DNA of 64,000 bases from JADJRH01 sp046351455 (GTDB lineage Bacteria > Myxococcota_A > Polyangia > Polyangiales > Polyangiaceae), in NCBI GenBank assembly GCA_046351455.1, contig JAXLYM010000001.1, positions 434,001-498,000 of the forward strand. Reading direction: 5' to 3'. A program made the position numbers and the translations under genes. The first letter of the stretch is position 1. Every line of letters starts with the position of its first letter. This document shows positions 1 through 6,744 of the stretch, piece after piece. Under the pieces are notes generated by a model that saw only the letters and a list, made by a program, of their open reading frames with translations, did no database searches and was not told where the DNA came from.

Positions 1-2
1 AA

Positions 3-242
3 TGGGGTTTGGTGTCGCTCACGATCAACGCGACGTGCGGCTCCGGCGGAGGCGGCGCGGGAGGCACGGGCGGCGGCACACAGGCGGGCGGCGGCGGTGG
101 CAGCTCCGGCGGAGGCGGCGGCTGCAGCTGCGACGTCGCGGGAGGCGGCTCCGCGGGAGGCGCGCTCCTCTTCGCCGCGGGCGTCCTGTCGATCGTGAAC
201 CGCCGGCGAAAGCGCCAGCGTCACAGCTTCGGCAGCGAATAA
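3..242 (+). CDS. C-terminal end of a MYXO-CTERM surface/secreted protein (5'-truncated by window edge)
   Basis: Only the last 79 codons are inside the window; the frame is open to the left edge, so the N-terminal domain and function cannot be seen. What remains is a long Gly-rich linker with a Cys near its start, then the pattern typical of MYXO-CTERM sorting tails: a short Cys motif (CSC), a Gly/Ala-rich hydrophobic segment of about 20 residues and an Arg/Lys cluster (RRRKR) close to the end. In Myxococcota such tails are thought to direct processing and attachment at the outer surface. The last 22 bases overlap, tail to tail, the 3' end of the gene on the other strand. Confidence 0.7.
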   Translation, partial: WGLVSLTINATCGSGGGGAGGTGGGTQAGGGGGSSGGGGGCSCDVAGGGSAGGALLFAAGVLSIVNRRRKRQRHSFGSE

Positions 243-628
243 CCGGCCGCTTTGAGCTGGGTCTTGAACGTCGTCTCTTCGGCGGAGGCGGTGGCGAGGC
301 ACTCGGCGAACTTGGTCAGGTTGTTCGCGATCAGGGCGTCCAGCGCGCGATCGTAGTTTTCGAGCACGAGCAAGAGGTGCGGGTGCGCGTCCACGACCTG
401 CGAGGGCACCGTCATCTTGCGGGCGGCCTTCACGCGCGCTTCGGTCTGCGCCTTCACGACGAGGATCAGCTCCTTGTCGCCGGTGCGCGAGCGGATGACG
501 TCCGCCTCTTTCTTCCCCTCGTCGAGCATCATCGCCGCGCGATCCAGGTAGCTCCCCGCGAGCGCGCTGCCCGCGACGAGCGCCGCCGCAGCCCCGAACG
601 CCGCCGCGAAGAAGGCGCGCCGCTTCAA
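221..628 (-). CDS. Small secreted protein of unknown function
   Basis: This 135-residue protein starts at a TTG. It has a clear Sec-type signal peptide: a KRR n-region, an Ala-rich hydrophobic core to about residue 20, and a likely signal peptidase I site after SALAGS. The mature part is about 110 residues, mostly helical-looking, with no Cys pairs or motif I recognise. The start codon overlaps the stop of the RNase III gene by the sequence TTGA, so the two are probably translated together. Its 3' end overlaps the convergent MYXO-CTERM gene. No function is proposed. Confidence 0.6.
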   Translation of the reverse strand: MKRRAFFAAAFGAAAALVAGSALAGSYLDRAAMMLDEGKKEADVIRSRTGDKELILVVKAQTEARVKAARKMTVPSQVVDAHPHLLLVLENYDRALDALIANNLTKFAECLATASAEETTFKTQLKAAGYSLPKL

Positions 629-1554
629 TGCGCCCTCCGCTGCTCGGCCGGCGGCGGCTCGCTCGCGGGCCGCATGCTCGAGTGCCGCTCCACGTGGCTC
701 TCCGGCGAATCCCCCGGATCACTCATCCGCTGCGGCCCCGGATCGCTGATGCGCTGCGCGCCCGGATCGCTGATGCGCTGCGGCCCCGGATCGCTGATGC
801 GCTGCGCACCCGGGTCGCTGATGCGCTGCGGGCCCGGATCGCTCGTGCGGCCGGCGGCGAGCGTCAGCGGGTGGCCGCTGTGGAGGGCGGCGCGCGCGGC
901 GTCTTGCTCCGCCTGCTTCTTCGAGCGGCCGCGGCCCTCGCCGAGCACCTCGCCGTCCACGTCGACCGCCACCACGAACTCGCGGTTGTGATCCGGCCCG
1001 ATCGCCTCCACCACGCGGTATTTCGGCGAGGCCCCGCCGCGCGCCTGCACGCGCTCCTGCAGCTCGCTCTTGGCGTCGCGCTCCAGCCGCGGCCCCGTCG
1101 CGAGCCTCTCCAGCGGCTCCGCCACGATGGCGCGCGACACACGGCGCGCGGCCGAAAGGCCGAGATCCAGGTACACCGCGCCGACGATCGCCTCCACCGC
1201 GTCCGCGAGCACGTTCTTCTGCGTGCGCTCTCCGGCGGCGTCGGCCCCGCGACCGAGGCGCAGCGCCGTCCCCACGTTCGCGTCGCGCGCCCACGAGGCC
1301 AGCGCCTCCGTGTTCACGAGCGACGCCCGCATCAGCGACAGCTCTCCTTCGCGCGCGTCCCGGAAGCGGTCCATGAGCTGCTCGCTCACGCACAGCCCGA
1401 GCACCGCATCGCCCAGGAATTCCAGCCTCTGGTTGTCGCGCGCGGAGCCTTTGTGCTCGTTCGCATAGCTCGGGTGCGTCAGCGCCTCTTCGAGGTGCGC
1501 GCACGGGCCTTCGAGGCCGAGGCGTTCTGCGAGCTCGGTGAGCGGGGGGGTCAC
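625..1554 (-). CDS. rnc: Ribonuclease III with a repetitive C-terminal tail
   Basis: This 309-residue protein cleaves double-stranded RNA in rRNA and mRNA maturation. The endonuclease domain (about residues 5-150) carries the family signature RLEFLGDAVL at 43-52 and the second acidic cluster around LADAVEAIVG at 116-125. A double-stranded-RNA-binding domain follows at about 161-225, ending in KKQAEQDAARAAL. The GTG at 1554 fits the family's usual N-terminus; the open frame further upstream shows no conserved sequence. After residue 238 comes an unusual tail of about 70 residues made of six units of an 8-residue repeat of the type SDPG(P/A)QRI, absent from well-studied RNase III proteins. The next gene overlaps its stop. 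Confidence 0.93.
   Translation of the reverse strand: MTPPLTELAERLGLEGPCAHLEEALTHPSYANEHKGSARDNQRLEFLGDAVLGLCVSEQLMDRFRDAREGELSLMRASLVNTEALASWARDANVGTALRLGRGADAAGERTQKNVLADAVEAIVGAVYLDLGLSAARRVSRAIVAEPLERLATGPRLERDAKSELQERVQARGGASPKYRVVEAIGPDHNREFVVAVDVDGEVLGEGRGRSKKQAEQDAARAALHSGHPLTLAAGRTSDPGPQRISDPGAQRISDPGPQRISDPGAQRISDPGPQRMSDPGDSPESHVERHSSMRPASEPPPAEQRRAH
714..857 (-). repeat. 24-bp tandem repeat encoding the RNase III tail
   Basis: Six head-to-tail 24-bp units begin at 714, 738, 762, 786, 810 and 834. The four central units are nearly identical and the outer two have drifted. Since 24 is a multiple of three, gain or loss of units would lengthen or shorten the RNase III tail by eight residues without a frameshift. 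Confidence 0.85.
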
Positions 1555-1686
1555 GGCGGCCCCACTATGGACCAGGCCGGGACCGCTGGAAATGCCTGGT
1601 TTGCAAGACTCTCTTGAGGTCTCGGTGGCCGAGGCGGGTGAGGTCTCGGTGGGCGGCGCGGGCCGGCCGGAATATGCTGGCGTCCC

Positions 1687-2385
1687 TTGGCCGCAGAGAT
1701 CCTCGCCTGCCCGTTCTGCCGGCAGCTCTTCCCTTCGGGGGAGGCTTCCACGTGCCCCGAATGCGGGATCCCGCTGGCCCCGCTCGCCAAGCTGCCGCCG
1801 TCGCACGACGCCCTCGCCGAGGACCCGCCGGAGGTCGTGCCGCCGCACATGGTGACGCTCCCGTGGACGTTCCTGGGGCGCGGCCGCGGTCTGGTCGCGG
1901 CGCTCGGCGTGCTCGGCCTCGCGGTGTTCTTCGTGCCGTGGCTGCGCGAGACGTCGCCGAACCTGCACACGTACTCGGGCTTCGAGCTCGGGATCCGCAC
2001 GCGGTGGCTCACGTCCGCGGGCATCGCGTTCCTGGTGATGGTGCCGCTCGTGCTGTCGCGTCGCAGCGTGCACGCGATGCGGGGCGCGCGCTTCGCGGTC
2101 GGCTTCCTCGGGGCGATCGTGCTGATGACGGTGGCCGTGCAGATCGCCTTCGCGCCGACCCCGCACGGCGGCCTCGTCCCGGTGCGCTACGAGTGGGGCT
2201 GGGGCCTCTACGCCGCGGGCGTGATCGCGGCGCTCGTGATCGGCGCGGCGACGCAGCTCGGCGGCAAGCTCGAAGACCTGCCGGCCGCCACTGGGAGGAC
2301 GGAGTCCTCGACGTTGCCGGCCGCCACTGGGAGGACGGAGTCCGATCCGCGGAGGCGGAGCTCCGCTTCGGAGCGGAGTCCGTAG
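1687..2385 (+). CDS. Zinc-ribbon membrane protein whose C-terminus is encoded by repeat element A
   Basis: This 232-residue protein uses a TTG start; no better start lies nearby in frame. Residues 8-27 form a zinc ribbon (CPFC and CPEC). Four hydrophobic segments follow, at about 60-78, 110-125, 138-157 and 172-190, so it is probably an inner-membrane protein with a cytoplasmic ribbon. The frame then runs into a short and a full copy of repeat element A. Roughly the last 33 residues, including two copies of AATGRTES, and the stop codon are repeat-derived. The original C-terminus may therefore have been replaced. Function unknown. Confidence 0.6.
   Translation: MAAEILACPFCRQLFPSGEASTCPECGIPLAPLAKLPPSHDALAEDPPEVVPPHMVTLPWTFLGRGRGLVAALGVLGLAVFFVPWLRETSPNLHTYSGFELGIRTRWLTSAGIAFLVMVPLVLSRRSVHAMRGARFAVGFLGAIVLMTVAVQIAFAPTPHGGLVPVRYEWGWGLYAAGVIAALVIGAATQLGGKLEDLPAATGRTESSTLPAATGRTESDPRRRSSASERSP
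2283..2317 (+). repeat. Element A, short form, immediately before a full copy
   Basis: This 35-bp copy has the left end of element A (GGCCGCCACTGGGAGGAC) joined directly to the right end (GTCCTCGACGTTG). What is left is a perfect 6-bp hairpin, GAGGAC-GGA-GTCCTC. It looks like a full element that lost its middle between the similar GGAGTCC and GCAGTCC arms, or else a progenitor form. It is read through by the gene at 1687-2385. Confidence 0.8.
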
Positions 2386-2411
2386 CGGAGCGGACGCAGT
2401 CCTCGACGTTG
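2319..2411 (+). repeat. Element A, full copy 1
   Basis: A 93-bp palindromic element. The outer 20-base arms (starting GAGGACGGAGTCC on the left and ending GGACGCAGTCCTC on the right) pair at 17 of 20 positions. Inside is a second hairpin, GCTCCG-CTT-CGGAGC. Conserved outer ends are GGCCGCCACTGG on the left and TCGACGTTG on the right. It supplies the last codons and the TAG stop (2383-2385) of the upstream gene. Confidence 0.9.
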
Positions 2412-2593
2412 CCGGCCGCCCCTTCGAAGAAGAAGTGACCTCCGCGAACGGCGGGATTCGAAGCGTCTCGCAAACTTGCAGCGACGTTGCAGAGAGGCCT
2501 CGGGGCGGGCGGAAACAACTTGTCCGCGCATGAAAAGAAGGGCGTGCGACAGGCGCGGGGTTGTCCTAGGGTAATTGCCCCTCCCCCACATCC

Positions 2594-3403
2594 ATGAACC
2601 GCTCGTCCCGTGCGCCGCAGCTCCACGAGGAGCCTCCGGACATCTTCGATGTCCCCGCGGCCGTGCTCTGCGCGCGCTGCGGCCAGCCGGACTGCGCGGG
2701 GTGCGAGGACGCTTCGGAGGAGGCGTCCGGACTCGTCGCGATCGTCCCGTGGGAGCGGCCCGGCGGCACGTGGAAGCGTCTCTGGGGCACGGCCCGCGCG
2801 ACCACGCTCGGCGCCGAGACGTTCTTCGCGGCCCTGCCCGACGGGCCGGTTCGCCCCGCGGCGAGCTTCGCGGTCCTCGCGGAGCTGCTCGCCGTCGCGT
2901 CGATGTTCGCGTTCCTGGTGCCGGTCGTCGCGCTGGCGCTGCCCGGCCTCGTCGCGGCGATCGTGGCGGATCCGCGCATCCGTTCGCGCGCGCTGTTCTG
3001 GGTCGCGGCGGCGATCCCGGCGCTCGCCGCGTGGATGGTGATCGCGCACGCGGCGCACGGCGTCGCCCTCGACTACGGCGCGCGCCGCGCGGGCGGCCGT
3101 TCGCAGCGTCGCCGCGCGCTTCGTTTCGGCCTGTACGCGTGCGGTTGGGACCTCATGTCGGGCCCCCTCGGCGCGATCGCGGCGGCCTTCTCGGAGGGCC
3201 GAAAGGCCGCGGGGGACGCCCTCTCCGCGTCGATGCGCGTCCCGGCCCGCGCGACCGCGGCGCTCCTCCAGGGTGTGTACGCGCTCTCTCCGGCGGCCGT
3301 CGTCCGCGCGCGCAAATGGGGCACCCGCGCGGCCGTGATCGTGACGATCGTGAGCGCGCTCGTCGTGCTGATCGTCGCCGCGTGGAGCCTGCGCCACCGC
3401 TGA
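2594..3403 (+). CDS. Membrane protein with N-terminal Cys cluster, unknown function
   Basis: This 269-residue protein begins with about 50 polar residues containing a Cys-rich patch (CARCGQPDCAGC), which could bind a metal such as zinc. The rest has three to four hydrophobic segments: about 95-125, 135-155, a weaker stretch near 180-200, and a final segment at about 245-265 ending in Arg/His. The layout resembles Yip1-like or other small integral membrane proteins, but I cannot assign a family. The stop lies four bases before the next ATG, so the two are probably co-transcribed. Confidence 0.65.
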   Translation: MNRSSRAPQLHEEPPDIFDVPAAVLCARCGQPDCAGCEDASEEASGLVAIVPWERPGGTWKRLWGTARATTLGAETFFAALPDGPVRPAASFAVLAELLAVASMFAFLVPVVALALPGLVAAIVADPRIRSRALFWVAAAIPALAAWMVIAHAAHGVALDYGARRAGGRSQRRRALRFGLYACGWDLMSGPLGAIAAAFSEGRKAAGDALSASMRVPARATAALLQGVYALSPAAVVRARKWGTRAAVIVTIVSALVVLIVAAWSLRHR

Positions 3404-3407
3404 TCCC

Positions 3408-3710
3408 ATGACGCCCGAAGAAGCGCACGCCCGGCTCGACGCCGTGATCGCCGAGAACCTCGACTGGGCGCGCTCGAATCATCGCGCCCTCCGCGAGAAG
3501 AGCCCGCACGTCCTCGACTCCGCGGTGCTGCTCGTCGTGAACGAGGTGGGGACGATGCACATCGGCTGCTGCGCGATGGACGTCATGCGCGCCCGGATCA
3601 TCGCGGACAAGCCGGACCTCCAGGCGGCGATCGAGGCCGTCCCCCGCGATCGGCTGCGCGTCGTGGCGCTCGGCTTCGGGGCGTGGCGCCTTCACGACGA
3701 GCCCGAGTGA
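3408..3710 (+). CDS. Small hypothetical protein (100 aa)
   Basis: A 100-residue soluble protein, mixed alpha/beta in appearance, without signal peptide or membrane segment. It has a GCC pair near residue 54 inside a hydrophobic stretch. It starts four bases after the preceding membrane protein stops, which suggests a two-gene operon. I recognise no family. Confidence 0.55.
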   Translation: MTPEEAHARLDAVIAENLDWARSNHRALREKSPHVLDSAVLLVVNEVGTMHIGCCAMDVMRARIIADKPDLQAAIEAVPRDRLRVVALGFGAWRLHDEPE

Positions 3711-3717
3711 CGACCGC

Positions 3718-3761
3718 TCACCGGCGCCCGTGAAACGCCTTCACCGGCGCCCGTGAAACGC
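3718..3761. repeat. Two direct copies of a 21-bp sequence
   Basis: Two identical 21-bp copies (TCACCGGCGCCCGTGAAACG plus C) lie at 3718-3738 and 3741-3761 with a 23-bp period, in the short gap between two convergent genes. GGCGCC at the centre is self-complementary. No role is evident. Confidence 0.7.
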
Positions 3762-3772
3762 TCCGCCGCCCC

Positions 3773-5635
3773 TCACGAACGGCGGCGCCGGCGCGTCATG
3801 AGGAGCGCGAGAACGCCGAAGATCGAAGCCGAAAGCGCGCCCTCGGATCCGCTCGACGTGCGGCATCCGCAACCGCCGCCGCCGATCGTCTCGCCACCGG
3901 AGCCGCCGCCCGCGGTGCTGCCGCCGCTCGAAGTCGCGCCGCCGCTCGAAGTCGCGCCTCCGGTGCCGCCGGTGCCTCCGCTGCTCGTCGCGCCGCCGCC
4001 GCCGCTCGACGTGGTGCCGCCCGATCCGCCGCCGCCCGCGCCCCCGCCGCCGGCGCCTCCGAAATCCACGTCGGCGTCCGCGCTCGCGACCAGGAGCGGC
4101 GCGCCCTTGTCCGTCTGGTCGTAGATCATCGCGAGCTTCTCCCCCTTGTCGTTCGTGACGTTCGCGGTCTTCAGAAACTCCACGTACTCCCGCGTGATCG
4201 TCTGGAAGTACACCCGCGCCGACAGCTTCGCGACGCCCTTCACGCCCTCCGGCGCGACGACCGAGAACGAGAGCTGATCGTAGTGTTTCCATCCGCCCGC
4301 GCCGTCCGAATAATCGATCTCGTTCGTGTTGATCGTGCGCACGTCCGGCGTGAACCCCTCGGGCGGGATGCGCGTGTCCACGAGCAGCATGTTCTGCTTC
4401 ACCATGCTCTGCTCCGGCACGCCCATCCCCATCGCCGCGTCCCATCGCCCGTGCACCGAGCGGTACACGTGCGTCGGCGGATCCGCCGCGATCTCCCCCG
4501 TCGCCGCATCGTAGGCCCCCGCGAGCGCGTGCGAGGTGCCGGCCTTGTCGACGATCTCCACCGCGACCCACGCGCGGCGCCCGTCCACGTAGCCGGTCGG
4601 GAACTTGTGCCCGGTGTTGTTCTGCACGCGCACCGACACGTCGAACATCTGCCCCGCGGTCAGCGTCGCGGGCGTCGCGCTCTCGAACGTCACCGTCACC
4701 GCCGTGGGCAGGAAGGCCTTCACGTTGTCGAGCGCGTTCTGGAACTGATCCGGCCACGTCGACGCGCGATCGGGGTTCGCGGCCATCACCGCGCGGATGC
4801 CCCAGTGGTTCGCGCCGACGAACTGGTGTTGCCGCGGATCCGGGTGCATCGGCTCCCCGAAGATGCGCGACACCGGCCACATCCCGACCTTCTTCGGCAT
4901 GTGGCACCCCTGGCAGGAATTGTTGTCGCCCGCCTTGTTGGGGAAGGCCGACTGCTGCCACTCGACGAACGTCGTCTCCGCGGGGAACGGCATCGCGAGG
5001 TCGTTGCCGGCCGCGTCGACGAGGTTGCTCGAAGGCAGGCTCACCATGTGGCACTGCGCGCAGAAGTCGTACTTCGTGAGCGTGTCGTCGGTCTGGATCG
5101 TGTGCGCGGGCGAGCCTTGATCCGGGTACTTTCCGCGCTTGTTCTGGTCGTCCGTGAACACCATCTGCGCGTCGCCGTGCAGGTAGTAGTCGTCCGCGGT
5201 GACGGTGGGCGCGGAGCGGTGGCACACCTCGCAGCTCACGCCGTGCACGTCGCGGTCGTCGAACATGGAGCCGTCCGGCGGCATGCTGTGTCCGTCCACG
5301 TAGCTCGTCGGCGAGTGGCACCGCACGCAGTGCTCCACGAACGTGTCCGGCGCGTCCTGCCGCGCGACGGCGAGCGCCGCGTAGAACAGCGGATCGCGCG
5401 CCGAGTTGGCCATCATCGTGCCGGCCCACGTGTCGAACGGCAGGAACGTCTTGTCGTTCATGAACCCGGTGCCGTGGCAGGCGGCGCACGTGTCCGAGTT
5501 CTGGAACTGCCCGAAGCTCGTGAGCGTGCCCGGCTGTGTCCCGCCGAATTCCGGAAACTCCGCGCGCGCGGCGGAGGCGCCTGCGAGCGAGGCCGTGATC
5601 ACGAGGGCAAACGAAGCGAAGGTGCGGCGTCTCAT
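3773..5635 (-). CDS. Five-heme c-type cytochrome with MYXO-CTERM tail
   Basis: This 620-residue exported protein has a signal peptide (residues 1-25, cleavage near ARA-EF). Five CxxCH heme-binding motifs lie at about residues 50, 103, 135, 192 and 241 (CAACH, CVRCH, CEVCH, CAQCH, CQGCH). A beta-rich region follows, then a Gly/Ser/Thr-rich linker and a typical MYXO-CTERM end: a Cys motif (GCGCR), a hydrophobic helix and RRRRR. It is probably a surface-anchored electron carrier of the family that includes cytochrome c554-like proteins. Start codons of this gene and cysH lie about 50 bp apart on opposite strands, so they share a promoter region. No electron-transfer partner is in the window. Confidence 0.85.
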   Translation of the reverse strand: MRRRTFASFALVITASLAGASAARAEFPEFGGTQPGTLTSFGQFQNSDTCAACHGTGFMNDKTFLPFDTWAGTMMANSARDPLFYAALAVARQDAPDTFVEHCVRCHSPTSYVDGHSMPPDGSMFDDRDVHGVSCEVCHRSAPTVTADDYYLHGDAQMVFTDDQNKRGKYPDQGSPAHTIQTDDTLTKYDFCAQCHMVSLPSSNLVDAAGNDLAMPFPAETTFVEWQQSAFPNKAGDNNSCQGCHMPKKVGMWPVSRIFGEPMHPDPRQHQFVGANHWGIRAVMAANPDRASTWPDQFQNALDNVKAFLPTAVTVTFESATPATLTAGQMFDVSVRVQNNTGHKFPTGYVDGRRAWVAVEIVDKAGTSHALAGAYDAATGEIAADPPTHVYRSVHGRWDAAMGMGVPEQSMVKQNMLLVDTRIPPEGFTPDVRTINTNEIDYSDGAGGWKHYDQLSFSVVAPEGVKGVAKLSARVYFQTITREYVEFLKTANVTNDKGEKLAMIYDQTDKGAPLLVASADADVDFGGAGGGGAGGGGSGGTTSSGGGGATSSGGTGGTGGATSSGGATSSGGSTAGGGSGGETIGGGGCGCRTSSGSEGALSASIFGVLALLMTRRRRRS

Positions 5636-5685
5636 GGCCCCGATTGTCCGTGCAAAGCCCGCGTTGTGCTAGAGCCACGGCCACC

Positions 5686-6456
5686 GTGCGCATCTCGAAG
5701 AACGAGCTCGAAGCGCTCAACGCCCGTTTCCGTGACGCGTCGCCGATCGACCTCTTGAGGTTCGCGACGTCGACGTTCGGCCCGCGCGCCGCGATCCTCA
5801 CCAGCATGCAGCGAGCCGGCACGGCGCTCTGCGCGCTCGCGGATCGAGCGTCGTTGTCGTTCGACGTGCTGTTCGTCGACACGGGCGTGCTCCACCAGGA
5901 GACCTTGCAGACGAGGGATCTCCTCGCGCGCACGCACCCTCACCTCCGCGTGCGCACGCTCGCCCCGGAGCGCACGTTCGCCGAGCAGACGCGCGAAGAG
6001 GGCCTCCTGTACGTGTCGCGCGAGGGTCAGGAGCGTTGTTGTGATCTGCGCAAATCGGCCCCGCTCGCGAGCGTGAAGGGCGAGTACGACGCCTTGATCG
6101 GCGCGCTCCGTCGCGGCGAGGGGGGCGCCCGCGCGAAGGTGCAGCCGTTCGCGCTCGACCCGGAGATGAACGCGCTGCGGATCCACCCGTTCGCGCCGCT
6201 CGAAGCCGAGTCCTTCGAAGCGTTGATCGCATCGTTGCCCGGCCTGGTGTTGAACCCGCTGCACGCGATGGGTTTCCCCACGATCGGCTGCTTCCCCTGC
6301 ACGACCCCGGTGCGCCCCGACGAGCCCGAGCGCGCCGGCCGATGGCGTCACCTGGCCACCGTGGAGTACTGCGGAATCAACCCCACGGACCGCGGCGCCG
6401 TCGGCGAGATCACGCTGGACGATCGCTATTCAAAGGCGCTGGGCCTCTCGGGATAG
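5686..6456 (+). CDS. cysH: Adenylyl-sulfate (APS/PAPS) reductase, assimilatory
   Basis: This 256-residue enzyme reduces activated sulfate to sulfite in cysteine synthesis. It shows the PAPS-reductase fold (FVDTG near residue 65) and all four Cys that bind the 4Fe-4S cluster in APS-type enzymes: an adjacent pair at 117-118 (ERCCDLRK) and GCFPC at 202-205, followed by ERAGRW. The catalytic tail Cys appears at about 229 in YCGIN rather than the usual ECGLH. The cluster Cys point to APS as substrate, but this is inference. GTG at 5686 is preferred, since a longer start would run into the divergent cytochrome's start. A full copy of element B lies 20 bp after the stop. Confidence 0.88.
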   Translation: MRISKNELEALNARFRDASPIDLLRFATSTFGPRAAILTSMQRAGTALCALADRASLSFDVLFVDTGVLHQETLQTRDLLARTHPHLRVRTLAPERTFAEQTREEGLLYVSREGQERCCDLRKSAPLASVKGEYDALIGALRRGEGGARAKVQPFALDPEMNALRIHPFAPLEAESFEALIASLPGLVLNPLHAMGFPTIGCFPCTTPVRPDEPERAGRWRHLATVEYCGINPTDRGAVGEITLDDRYSKALGLSG

Positions 6457-6475
6457 AAGGCAGTCGAGATTGGCA

Positions 6476-6567
6476 GTTGCCCACCCCCGGTCGGTGCTCG
6501 GCGCTTCGCGCCTGCGCGCCGCCCGCCCCTCCCAAAGCGTCTGCTCCGCCGCCGCAGGGAGGGGAGC
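6476..6567 (+). repeat. Element B, copy 1
   Basis: This copy begins GTTGCCCACCCCCGGTC, has a variable GC-rich middle, and ends in a hairpin with arms CCCCTCCC and GGGAGGGG. The loop (AAGCGTCTGCTCCGCC...) differs from the other copies but keeps a GCG/CGC pair next to the stem. It starts 20 bp after the cysH stop. Confidence 0.8.
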
Positions 6568-6592
6568 CACCATATCAAAGTGCCAGTTCAGA

Positions 6593-6619
6593 GCGTCGTT
6601 CCGAATCGCGGAACGACGC
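6593..6619. other. Perfect 11-bp inverted repeat
   Basis: GCGTCGTTCCG and CGGAACGACGC are separated by AATCG. The palindrome lies between cysH and the convergent kinase gene, and there is no T-run beside it. It could be an mRNA hairpin at the end of cysH or a protein-binding dyad. Confidence 0.5.
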
Positions 6620-6669
6620 GCTAGCCAAGGCGAGAAGGAACGCAAGGCTCAAGCGGGGGAGTGATACGA

Positions 6670-6684
6670 GGGGGCGGAGCCCCC
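6670..6684 (+). terminator. Possible terminator hairpin after cysH
   Basis: GGGGGC-GGA-GCCCCC forms a 6-bp GC stem with a 3-base loop, followed by TTGTAAATC. The T content after the stem is weak, so intrinsic termination is only possible. It lies between two convergent genes. Confidence 0.4.
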
Positions 6685-6744
6685 TTGTAAATCACAAAAA
6701 GCGTCTATCTGCCTGCGCGCTGGAGAGTGCCAGTCTGCGGGCGA

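Noticed and set aside
714..857. The 24-bp repeats considered as a CRISPR-like array.
   Set aside because: Units are head to tail without spacers and are in the RNase III reading frame.
3773..5758. Long open frames antisense to the cytochrome, the kinase, menD and most other genes.
   Set aside because: They have Arg-rich, low-complexity translations and no motifs, as expected from opposite-strand frames in GC-rich DNA.
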